NCBI GenBank assembly: GCA_031259945.1
Contig: JAIRKU010000007.1
Coordinates: 1-34,170, forward strand
Direction: 5' to 3'
Source: Mycoplasmataceae bacterium
GTDB taxonomy: Bacteria; Bacillota_I; Bacilli_A; Mycoplasmatales; Mycoplasmoidaceae
Length of the DNA: 34,170 nucleotides
Made by a program: the position numbers and the translations under genes. The notes beneath the pieces are model-generated. The model did not search any database, was not told where the DNA came from, and saw only the letters and a program-made list of their open reading frames with translations. Positions 26,932 to 34,170 of this stretch are shown here, in pieces. How positions within the stretch are numbered: position 1 is the stretch's first letter; every line of letters begins with the position of its first letter.

Positions 26932-27567
26932 TTAAGCTACCACCTTTGCAATTGCTGCTATGGCACTTTGTTGTGCCACAATAAAATTAGCATGCAAAAT
27001 ATCTTTAGTAGATACTTGCTTAGCTAATTTGGCATTAACACGAGAAATGTTGCAAGCAGATTTTATGAGTTTTTCAGTTTTTTCATTATTAAAAATAAAT
27101 AAAACTTTTTTATCATTAATTTGTAAAGCTTTTAAAAAAGTACTAAGTGATTTAGTGTTTGGTTTATTCATAGTTACTTTGTCATCTAGGATGAATAAAG
27201 CAATTGATTTAATTTTTTCACTCAAAGCACTACGTAATGCCAATTTATTAACTTTATTATTTACTTTTAATTTGTAATTACGAGTTGGTTTAGGGCCAAA
27301 AACAACACCGCCACCAACATAGTGTGGATTACGAATTGAACCTTGTCGTGCATTACCTGTATGTTTTTGAGCATAAGGCTTTTTGCCGCCGCCTCTTACT
27401 TCACCTTTAGTTAAAGTGGAATGTGTCCCTTGACGACGACTAGCATTTTCACTGATGACACTTTCAAAAACAGCTTGAGTGTGTGGTTTTTCCATTGCGA
27501 AAGCTGTGGGAATATCAACATCACCAATAGTTTTACCTGTAAGATCAACTAATTTAATTTTTGACAT
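26932..27567 (-). CDS. rplD: 50S ribosomal protein L4
   Basis: 211 residues. GGGKKPYAQKHTGNARQGS, IRNPHYVGGGVVFGPKPTRN and the C-terminal VSTKDILHANFIVAQQSAI identify L4, which reaches into the peptide tunnel. In E. coli it also represses the S10 operon; L4 control of S10 leaders has been shown for Bacillus. A structured leader precedes rpsJ here. Confidence 0.96.
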   Translation of the reverse strand: MSKIKLVDLTGKTIGDVDIPTAFAMEKPHTQAVFESVISENASRRQGTHSTLTKGEVRGGGKKPYAQKHTGNARQGSIRNPHYVGGGVVFGPKPTRNYKLKVNNKVNKLALRSALSEKIKSIALFILDDKVTMNKPNTKSLSTFLKALQINDKKVLFIFNNEKTEKLIKSACNISRVNAKLAKQVSTKDILHANFIVAQQSAIAAIAKVVA

Positions 27568-27576
27568 AACGGTTCC

Positions 27577-28458
27577 TTACTTCTTTTCCTTATTTTCAGT
27601 TGCACCAGAAGCTTTAGCACTTTTTTCAGCAGCTTCTTTTTGCTTAGCACGAGCAATTGCTTCTGCTGCCTTTTTAGCTTCTTCTGCTTCAGCTTCTTTT
27701 TTAGCGGTTGCTTCTGCTGCTTCGTTCGCAGCATGTAAAGCTTCTTTGTTTTCAAGGTTTTCGTTTTGTTTTAAAATTTCCTCTTGGATTTCTTTAGTAA
27801 TAATGACAAATTCTTTTTTAGCATTTGGTTTTTTTACTGATGATTTAATTTGGACAACACTTCCAGCGGGACCAGGAATTGCACCTAATATTAAAATAAG
27901 ATTGCGCTTTTCTAATACATCAATAATTATTAAGTTTTGAATCGTTCTCACTTCGTGGCCGTATTGTCCAGCCATTTTTTTACCCTTTGGTACACGTTGT
28001 GGTGCACTACCACCACGCCCAAATGCAACGGAACCTTGATAACGGTGTACATATCCAGCTCCATGAGATAAAGGACCGATCTTAAAGTTTCAACGTTTAA
28101 TTGCTCCTGTAAAACCATGACCTTTAGTCACACCTTGAACATCTACATATTCGCCTTTAGTAAAAGTGCTAACTTTAATTTCATCACCAACATTGTATCC
28201 AGTTACATTGCTAAAAGTAGCGATGTATTGTTTAGCAGAAGAATTAGCTTTAGTAAAAATGCCTAGTTTAACTTTATTAAGTTTTTTCTCATTAGTGGTT
28301 AAGTAACCAACTTTCACACCGTTATGTCCATGTTTAGTAGTAGATTTAACTTCTAAAACTTTATTAGGTTCACAATGAATAATAGTAGTAGGCAATTGTT
28401 TGCCATTTGTATCAAACAATTGCACCATACCTATTTTTGTTCCTAGAATATACTTCAT
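27577..28458 (-). CDS. rplC: 50S ribosomal protein L3 with helical C-terminal extension
   Basis: 293 residues in code 4 (TGA Trp near residue 123) against about 210. The core includes [27 protein letters not shown], the glycine-rich GRGG segment and [15 protein letters not shown]. From about residue 211 the chain is almost all Ala, Glu, Lys and Gln ([20 protein letters not shown]), predicted to form a long charged helix. A similar extension is known for L3 of some mycoplasmas. Confidence 0.94.
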
Positions 28459-28488
28459 AAGTTTCTCCTAAATTGATTTCACTATCTA

Positions 28489-28791
28489 CTAGTGAAGTTC
28501 AATCCGCACTCCTGAAGGAATAATTAAACGTCTAAGAGCATCTATAGTTTGTGCATTGGTTTTACTTAAGATGATTAGACGTTTATGTGTACGACGTTCG
28601 AATTGTTCACGAGATGGTTTGTCTACATGGACAGAACGACAAATTGTAAAAATTTCCTTTTTGGTTGGTAAAGGAACTGGCCCTTTGATGCCGCAATTGC
28701 AGCTTCGAGCAATTTCAATTATTTTTTTAACTGATTTATCTAGTAAATCATGATCATAAGAAAATAATTTTATTCTTAATTCTTGGTTCAT
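28489..28791 (-). CDS. rpsJ: 30S ribosomal protein S10
   Basis: 100 residues, the normal length. [39 protein letters not shown] and [18 protein letters not shown] are diagnostic. S10 lies in the small-subunit head and is the NusE antitermination factor. As the first gene of the supercluster it has no well-placed Shine-Dalgarno sequence; the nearest AAGGA is about 17 bases before the ATG. Confidence 0.96.
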   Translation of the reverse strand: MNQELRIKLFSYDHDLLDKSVKKIIEIARSCNCGIKGPVPLPTKKEIFTICRSVHVDKPSREQFERRTHKRLIILSKTNAQTIDALRRLIIPSGVRIELH

Positions 28792-28905
28792 ATTTAGTGT
28801 TTTAGTTGTCCTTGATGAGATTGTTAAACCCTACTCATGAAGTTACCCGATACTCGACAACACTTTATGGTGTATCGGCAATCTCCAAATAGTAAGGGGA
28901 TATAA
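28792..28905 (-). promoter_or_regulatory. Structured leader of the S10 operon
   Basis: The roughly 110-nt 5' leader can form GAGATTG/CAATCTC (28817-28823 with 28879-28885) enclosing CCGATAC/GTATCGG (28847-28853 with 28872-28878), and a competing pairing CCCTACT (28829-28835) with AGTAAGGG (28891-28898). Mutually exclusive stems of this kind fit autogenous control, plausibly by L4 as in other Firmicutes. Confidence 0.6.
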
Positions 28906-28934
28906 ATATTACTACACATATAGTAATTTGTCAA
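28906..28934 (-). promoter_or_regulatory. S10 supercluster promoter
   Basis: Minus-strand TTGACA (28929-28934), exactly 17 bases, then TAATAT (28906-28911). The perfect -35 is unusual for this AT-rich, weak -35 genome and fits a strong ribosomal promoter. Its -35 overlaps the -35 of the divergent tRNA promoter. Confidence 0.8.
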
Positions 28935-28957
28935 ATGTTATTAAAATAAGTTAAAAT
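28928..28957 (+). promoter_or_regulatory. tRNA-Gly promoter, divergent
   Basis: TTGTCA (28928-28933), 18 bases, TAAAAT (28952-28957), ending 12 bases before the tRNA 5' end. The -35 hexamer shares five bases with the S10 -35 on the other strand, because TTTGTCAAA reads TTTGACAAA in reverse. Confidence 0.6.
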
Positions 28958-28969
28958 TATTTGCCCTTT

Positions 28970-29043
28970 GCGGGTATAGTTCAGTGGTAGAACTATAGCC
29001 TTCCAAGCTATTAATGTCGGTTCGATTCCGATTACCCGCTCCA
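28970..29043 (+). tRNA. trnG: tRNA-Gly (anticodon UCC)
   Basis: A complete cloverleaf of 74 nt: acceptor GCGGGTA/TACCCGC, D-arm GTTC-AGTGGTA-GAAC, anticodon arm ATAGC-CTTCCAA-GCTAT with anticodon TCC, T-arm GTCGG-TTCGATT-CCGAT, discriminator T and encoded CCA. With U34 it would read all four GGN codons in a mollicute. No second tRNA follows. Confidence 0.97.
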
Positions 29044-29218
29044 AATCAATACATGTTTAGATGATAACTAATATGGTTGAAAAATTAATGAAATAATATT
29101 TTAAATTAGTCAGTAACTTTACTCTTTTAATTTCAAACTGTGAAGTAATTTTTTTATAGCTTTGTACAAAATATGCTAATATACAAACGCGGGTAACACC
29201 GCCATTATTAGGGGGGCA
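29044..29218 (+). promoter_or_regulatory. Region between tRNA-Gly and the MazF-like gene
   Basis: No gene seen. A possible promoter is TTATAG-N17-TAATAT (about 29155-29183). Two small G/C-rich hairpins follow: GCGG-GTAACA-CCGC (about 29190-29203) and GGG-CCC around the start codon of the next gene. No antitoxin-sized ORF with a ribosome-binding site was found on the plus strand. Confidence 0.35.
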
Positions 29219-29605
29219 ATGCTTCCCAACAAAGTTAAAATACCGAATAAGCATAAATGAAAAAGTAAAAAATGAATGTTTTATACCATCTTTGAACGTT
29301 CCATAAAACAATATAAATATCAAGAATGAAATAAAACAAGGGTAGTTTTGGTGTTATCAAATGCTAAATCACTTGTTGAAAGAGCAATTGTTATTGAATG
29401 TTCTACAAAACAACAAGACGAAAGATCTATAAAACTAAAAGAAAATAGTTGGGCAATGCCAAATCGTATTCATACTATTCACGTGTCAAAATTAGGTGTT
29501 AAATATAAAATAAAACAAGAAATGCCAACCCACGAAATACGTGCAAAAATTATTGATTCTATAAAATCATATTTAACCATAGACGAACAAAAACAACGTT
29601 TTTAA
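29219..29605 (+). CDS. MazF/PemK-like endoribonuclease toxin homologue
   Basis: 128 residues in code 4 from ATG 29219, after an AGGGGGGC stretch. The C-terminal two-thirds fits the MazF/PemK fold: TRVVLVLSNAKSLVERAIVI (the RPxLVLS strand with hydrophobic successor), ECSTKQ (the T of the catalytic loop), SWAMPNRIHTIHVSKLG and a final helix EIRAKIIDSIKSYL. The N-terminal 40 residues are basic and Trp/Tyr-rich. The usual conserved Arg of the RP motif is replaced in TRVVLV. No antitoxin gene is adjacent, so it may be a solitary or domesticated copy. The start is uncertain: internal ATG 29276 and TTG 29348 are alternatives. Confidence 0.65.
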
Positions 29606-29635
29606 TTTTGTTTTGAGAAAAAATAACCTAGTAAT

Positions 29636-30793
29636 CTATATTAATATTTTTTTAGCTTCAGCAAAAGCAAGTTTTAATGCTTCAGATACAGGCTTAGAAG
29701 TTAATTTACCGTTATAAGTATTGATACCTTCATAAATAGTTATATTCTTAGAGGCTTTTTTAATACCACCATTTGCTAGTTCAACAGCATATGGTGTAGT
29801 GGCATTGACAAGAGCAACTGTCGCAGTGCGAGAAGTTGCTCCTGGCATATTAGCAACAGCATAATGAGAAACACCATAAGTTATGTATGTTGGTTTATCA
29901 TGTGTTGTGGTTCTAGTAATAGTTTCTACAGATCCGCCTTGGTCAATAGCAACATCAATAATTACAGAACCCTTTTTCATTTTTTTAACCATAGCCGCTT
30001 TAACTACCTTAGGAGCTTTAGCGCCCGGAATTAAAACCGTCGATATTAAAGCATCGGCTCGACTAATTCATTTATTGATATTTGCTTCGCTTGAAACATC
30101 TACAGTTATTTTATTTTTAAATACTTTACTTAATGCATTTAACTTAGAATCTTTCTTTAGTTGTTGGATTCTTTGTGGATTGCGTTCTAAAATAACAACA
30201 TTAGTACCTAATCCCATTGCTGTGGTTGCAGCATTGTAACCAGCTACACCACCACCAATTACTAAGAATAATCCTTTTTCAGTTCCAACCTTCTTAGGAT
30301 CATTATCATCTACGCCTCCCGGCAATAAACCAGCGCCGCCATGATGTGAGCCCATAAAGTCTGCCGCAATAATTGCAGCACGACGACCAGCTACACGTGA
30401 CATTGGTGCTAACAATGGTAAAGCACCATCTTTCCGCATTGTTTCATAAGCTACACCAGTTACTTTTTTGCTTAATAAAGCTTTTGTTAAAGGTAAATTA
30501 TCTGCTAAATGCAAATAAGTAAATAATAACATTCCTGGTTTAAAAAAACGATATTCACTGTCTAATGGTTCTTTTACTTTAACAATCATTTGATTGTTCC
30601 AAGCTTGTTGTGCGGTTGGCACAATTTTTGCTCCAGCTTTAACATATTCACTATCAGTAAATCCTGAACCAATACCAGCACCTTTCTGTACAAACACTTG
30701 ATGCTTGTTTTTAGTTAATTGTTTTACCGCCTCTGGCGTTAAACCAACACGATTTTCATTATTTTTAATTTCTTTAGGTAGCCCTATTTTCAT
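29636..30793 (-). CDS. ald: Alanine dehydrogenase
   Basis: 385 residues in code 4 (TGA Trp at 30068). It interconverts L-alanine with pyruvate and ammonia using NAD. MKIGLPKEIKNNENRVGLTP with the substrate-binding Arg, GMLLFTYLHLA with the catalytic His, APMSRVAGRRA, the nucleotide-binding VIGGGVAGYNAA, and VAIDQGGSVETITRTTTHD are diagnostic. The ATG at 30793 has GGAG nine bases upstream; a GTG at 30808 in frame is less likely. A minus-strand TATAAT (30828-30833) precedes it, so it has its own promoter after clpB. The length exceeds the usual 371 by a short C-terminal tail. Confidence 0.94.
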
Positions 30794-30827
30794 ATTTAGT
30801 TTCTCCACTTTTTATATCCATATTGCA

Positions 30828-30833
30828 ATTATA
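30828..30833 (-). promoter_or_regulatory. -10 box of the ald gene
   Basis: A perfect minus-strand TATAAT between clpB and ald, giving a leader of about 30 bases that contains GTGGAG before the ATG. No clear -35 is present. Confidence 0.5.
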
Positions 30834-30855
30834 GATTTTTTAATGTGGTTATATT

Positions 30856-32988
30856 TTAATTTTTCTTTGCTTCCATTAAGGTTATGCGTTTATTTTTATC
30901 AAGATAAATTCTGTATTTTTTATTCTTTGAAATTTTGTTAGTCAAAATTTCATTTGCTAGAAAATTTTCAATGTATTTTTGAATGTAACGTTTAATTGGT
31001 CTAGCACCATATGTAGCGTCATAACCTTCTTGACGAATCTTAGTAATTAATGAATCATCAAAAATTACATAGATATCATCATTTTTAAGACGAATAGCTA
31101 ATTCTTCCAATAGTTTAATAATAATTTCATTGATTATTTTTTCATCAAGTGGATTAAAAATAACGATTTCATCAATACGATTAATGAATTCTGGTTTTAA
31201 ATATTTTTTAAGCTCTACTACAGCTTGTTCTTTTTTATTTTCTAAAATTTCTTGATGGCCAATATTAGTTGTCATGATAATAATAGTGTTTTTAAAATTG
31301 ACTAATCTGCCTTGTGAATCTTTTAATTGACCATCGTCTAACACTTGCAATAAAATATTTAAAACATCACTATGTGCTTTTTCAATTTCATCAAAAAGAA
31401 TTACAGAATAAGGGCGACGTCTTATTGCTTCAGTTAATCCTCCCGCTTCTTCATAACCAACATATCCAGGCGGCGCACCAATTAATTTAGAAATTGAATG
31501 TTTTTCCATGTATTCACTCATATCAAAACGAACCATAGCTTTTTCATTATCAAATAATTCATAAGCTAATGTTTTAGCTAATTCAGTTTTGCCAACACCA
31601 GTTGGCCCCATAAATAGAAAAGAACCAATTGGTCGATTGGGATCATTAATACCGGCTCGACCTCGAAGTACAGCCTGACTAACTAAATCAATCGCTTCTT
31701 TTTGCCCTTTAACACGCTTAGTTAAATCAGTATGTAGGTTTAACAACTTAGTACGTTCTTCAGTAACTAATTTATTCAATGGAATACCAGTAGCTTTAGA
31801 AATAACTTCAGCTATTTCATTAGTAGTTACTGCATCACGGATAATTTGTTTGCCTTCTTCTTGAATTTGTTTTTCATAATTTTTTATTTTCTTTTCTAAT
31901 TCCGGAATAGTAACATATAAAAGTTTACTAGCCTTTTCAAATTCACCTTCAATTTGTAAACGTTCAATTTTTTGTTTCGAAGATTCTAATTCTTTTTTAA
32001 AATCAATTAACTTTTGATGTTCATTCTTTTGTTTAGTTCATTCTGCATTTTGTTTAGTTTGTTCTTGTTTTAATTCTTCCAATTCTTTCTCTACTGCTTT
32101 TAAACGGTTTTTTGATTTTTCATCTGTTTCGTTTAGAAGTGCGGCACGTTCTGTTTCTACATGAATAATTTCACGATTGATTTGATCAAGTTCGGCTGGT
32201 AATGAATGCATTTCAGTTTTAACACGTGCTGCTGCTTCATCAATTAAATCTATAGCTTTATCTGGTAAATATCGATCAGAAATATACCGATCGGACATAT
32301 TAACTGCAGCAATTAAAGCAGAATCATGAATTTTCACTTGATGAAATAATTCTCAACGCCCTTTTAAACCACGCATGATGGTTAAAGCTTCTTGTTTTGA
32401 AGGTTCCTTAACAAATATTTTTTGCATCCTTCGTTCTAGTGCAGCATCTTTTTCAATATATTGACGATACTCTTTTAATGTTGTTGCACCAATAATTTTT
32501 ACTTCGCCTCGTGCCATCATTGGTTTAAAAATATTAGCAGCGTCCATAGCACCGCCGCCAGTTCTACCCGTGCCAACTAATTGATGCACTTCATCAATAA
32601 AAAGAATGATATTACCATGGGCTTCTTTGGCTTGTTTAATAATATTATTTAATCTTTCTTCAAATTGCCCTTGAAATGAAGCCCCGGAAATTAACGATGG
32701 TAAAGAAAGTTCGTAAATAACTTTATTCTTTAGATTAGTTGGTACATCACCATTAACAATTCTTTGTGCTAATCCTTCAACAATAGCAGTTTTACCAACT
32801 CCTGGCTCACCAATTAAAACAGGGTTATTTTTATTTTTACGCGAAATAATCTCTATTAAATGTCGAATTTCTTCATCTCGTCCAATAATAGGATCAATCT
32901 TATTATCAATCGCATCTTGGTTTAAATTACGAGCATATTTATTTAATGAATTCTTGTTGTCTTCTGGTGGTGTGTAATTAAAATTCAT
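30856..32988 (-). CDS. clpB: Chaperone ClpB (disaggregase), short form without N-domain
   Basis: 710 residues in code 4, against about 860 for full-length ClpB. ClpB threads aggregated proteins with help of DnaK. The chain starts almost at NBD1: Walker [14 protein letters not shown] (about residue 59), Walker [10 protein letters not shown], and [10 protein letters not shown]-like arginine-finger region. The middle coiled-coil (about residues 215-420, Glu/Lys-rich with TGA Trp) leads to NBD2 with [42 protein letters not shown] and the small C-terminal domain [11 protein letters not shown]. The missing N-domain is common in mollicutes. AGAAGGAGA precedes the ATG, and a CIRCE element lies upstream. 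Confidence 0.95.
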
Positions 32989-33017
32989 AAAAGTTCTCCT
33001 TCTATTAAAATGGAGAC

Positions 33018-33058
33018 ATTATAACATAAAATTAGCACTCTACACATTAAAGTGCTAA
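33018..33058 (-). promoter_or_regulatory. clpB promoter with CIRCE operator (HrcA site)
   Basis: CIRCE is TTAGCACTC (33032-33040), nine bases, AAGTGCTAA (33050-33058): one mismatch from the consensus GAGTGCTAA arm. The minus-strand -10 TATAAT is at 33018-33023, so the operator lies over the -35/-10 spacer and upstream part. HrcA repression with heat induction is expected. The right arm is also the end of the preceding small ORF. Confidence 0.9.
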
Positions 33059-33340
33059 TTTTATTAGTGCTTTTATCTGGTTTGATTTGAGCGAATATTT
33101 AGAATTTTTACTACCACCAATAATTTCTATGAGATTTTTATTAATCATTGATTTAAGTAAATTTTTAATAGCTCTTTCCTTTAAATTAACAACTTTTTCT
33201 AATTCTCTTCTGTTTACTGATTTGTGTTTGGAAAGGTGATTGATAATTTTTATTTCGTTTTCTTGTAATTTTGGTTCATGATTATTTAAGTATTTATGAT
33301 ATTTAGTTAAAAATACCTTCTGTTGCAATAAATAATTCAT
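33047..33340 (-). CDS. Small winged-helix-like protein, possibly a fragment
   Basis: 97 residues, mostly helical and basic. The stretch EIKIINHLSKHKSVNRRELE then VNLKERAIKNLLKSMINK and LIEIIGG reads like a winged helix-turn-helix domain with a wing before a C-terminal helix. This pattern often forms the last domain of AlbA/Schlafen-type regulators, so it may be the 3' remnant of a larger gene. The first 30 residues are unrecognised. There is no good Shine-Dalgarno sequence at the ATG. Its last codons overlap the CIRCE element. Confidence 0.45.
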   Translation of the reverse strand: MNYLLQQKVFLTKYHKYLNNHEPKLQENEIKIINHLSKHKSVNRRELEKVVNLKERAIKNLLKSMINKNLIEIIGGSKNSKYSLKSNQIKALIKLAL

Positions 33341-33523
33341 CCAAAACGGACAACGACAATCTCTTATATTCCGACCGGTGTCTATGTAATGATTGCCTTA
33401 TCATCACTTGTCGGTGGTTTATTTTTGACACCGCTATGGTATTTACAAATAAAATCAGAACTAGTAAGTACTTGAAAACGTAATATGGGGATATCAAGCT
33501 TTGGGAAGTGTAAAGATTATTAA
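33332..33523 (+). pseudogene. Membrane-protein-like ORF remnant
   Basis: A plus-strand frame open from 33332 to the TAA at 33521, with a first ATG at 33389 (44 codons). It contains a clear transmembrane segment, VMIALSSLVGGLFLTPLWYL, followed by a basic tail that includes a TGA Trp. The hydrophobic stretch begins ahead of the first ATG, which suggests the end of a decayed membrane-protein gene rather than a start. It overlaps the 3' end of the convergent lipoprotein. It may be coincidental. Confidence 0.25.
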
Positions 33524-34150
33524 ATCTAAATAATTAGAAAATTTTAAAAAGAAATAAGAATCATCACTGCTGTCTATCATGCAAGTAGCACTCAAATCAC
33601 CATTATTTAGAATACTTTCATTTTGATCAGTAGTATATTCTAAAGAATAATTTTTACCAGTCAATGAGAAAATCACTTTGAAATGACTTGCAATTACTTT
33701 GTCGTTGATGGAAAGTTCATAAAATGATCCTTTCTTATGTGTTTGTTTCGCATCATCTGTTTCTTCGTAAAAATCTTTTGCAAACTCAAATCGCGCGTCG
33801 AAATCTCCAACATTTATTTTTAATTTTAAGGGATTATCATTACTTGCTTCTGCTAACAAATCTGGAATTGCCATTTCAGACATGCCAGAATAAAGCATAT
33901 TTGCCGCACTTAATCTGTGACTGGTGATGAAATAATTAATGATTGTCGCACTATCTGAGCTACTACTCAATGGTGCATCGTATTCATCATGATGGTCTTC
34001 AAAGTACTTGTTGAAATCTGTTCTTGATGTAAATGTTAAATCCACCGAACCGCTACAACTAGTTGTTAATGCAATTGGAATACTAATTCCTAATCCAACT
34101 AACATTATGGAAGAGATTCCTAATATTCTTTTTAATTTCATGTTTTTCAT
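33461..34150 (-). CDS. Lipoprotein (hypothetical)
   Basis: 229 residues in code 4. Signal peptide MKNMKLKRILGISSIMLVGL with lipobox LTTSC (Cys near residue 32) predicts a membrane-anchored surface lipoprotein. The mature part is acidic, with stretches rich in Ser and Asp (APLSSSSDSATI), and no recognised domain. It reads through a TGA at 33494 (standard-code end) and stops at TAG 33461, adding about 11 residues; that tail is less conserved-looking and could reflect a recent change. The upstream bases TTTTCACAAAGGAGA are identical to those before the lipoprotein at 126. Confidence 0.8.
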
Positions 34151-34170
34151 TTTTTTCTCCTTTGTGAAAA

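Noticed and set aside
27549-27755. Lys/Leu-rich 68-codon ORF inside rplC
   Set aside because: It is a frame-shifted shadow of the repetitive Ala/Lys/Glu tail of L3.
30794-30808. GTG start for ald
   Set aside because: It overlaps the GGAG ribosome-binding site of the ATG at 30793, and the family normally begins at MKIGLPKE.
33303-33497. Minus-strand 64-codon ORF between the lipoprotein and the winged-helix ORF
   Set aside because: It overlaps both neighbours, has no ribosome-binding site and shows no recognisable pattern.
1-34170. CRISPR arrays, insertion sequences and prophage genes
   Set aside because: No regularly spaced repeats, transposase, integrase or phage-like genes were seen. The only direct repeat of note is the 25-bp operator pair at 6069-6118.

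Overview
The window is a chromosomal segment of a mollicute (Mycoplasma-like bacterium). The DNA is very AT-rich. TGA must be read as tryptophan (genetic code 4): rpoA, secY, rplB, rplC, rplE, rplP, rpsC, thyA, folA, scpA, clpB, ald, the MATE gene and both ABC transporter genes are only intact when in-frame TGA is decoded as Trp, and the positions fit conserved Trp residues. Coordinates given here are for code 4. The ribosomal cluster lacks rpmD (L30), the S14 protein is the zinc-binding form, and ClpB lacks its N-terminal domain. A two-subunit dihydroorotate dehydrogenase (pyrK-pyrD) is present, which only some mollicutes have. I cannot name the species.

Layout. (1) 1-1523: terminator of an upstream gene, then a surface lipoprotein with three Ig-like (He_PIG-type) modules. 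(2) 1524-2027: terminators, a probable small RNA ending in a T17 tract, and a 33-codon basic ORF. (3) 2024-3736 (-): MATE-type exporter. (4) 3831-5461 (+): pyrK-pyrD. (5) 5462-6139: no protein gene; a branched fold, a 12-bp bidirectional terminator and a roughly 350-nt GC-richer structured region that looks like an unidentified RNA. (6) 6140-6801 (-): YoeB-type toxin-antitoxin pair with palindromic operator-like sites on both sides, plus an upstream micro-ORF. (7) 6942-10465 (+): plsC, thyA, folA, scpA, scpB. (8) 10476-12965 (-): DegV-family protein and an ABC permease/ATPase pair. (9) 13114-28791 (-): S10-spc-alpha ribosomal supercluster from rpsJ to rplQ, including secY, adk, map, infA and rpoA. 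(10) 28792-29043: S10 leader and divergent tRNA-Gly(UCC). (11) 29219-29605 (+): MazF/PemK-like protein. (12) 29636-32988 (-): alanine dehydrogenase and clpB under a CIRCE element. (13) 33047-34150: small winged-helix-like ORF, a membrane-protein-like remnant and a second lipoprotein.

How it works together. Region 9 makes the ribosome, the Sec channel core, N-terminal Met processing and the RNA polymerase alpha subunit as one long co-oriented unit with tiny spacers or overlaps. Many of its ribosomal proteins carry low-complexity, charged tails. Region 7 joins phospholipid synthesis, dTMP/folate recycling and chromosome condensation (ScpAB). Three monocistronic or operon-leading genes (pyrK, plsC, degV) share an identical start architecture, TATAAT-N7-ATG with no Shine-Dalgarno sequence, predicting leaderless mRNAs. 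The most unusual part is 5460-6800, where the toxin-antitoxin locus, its repeated operators and an unidentified structured RNA region lie together.
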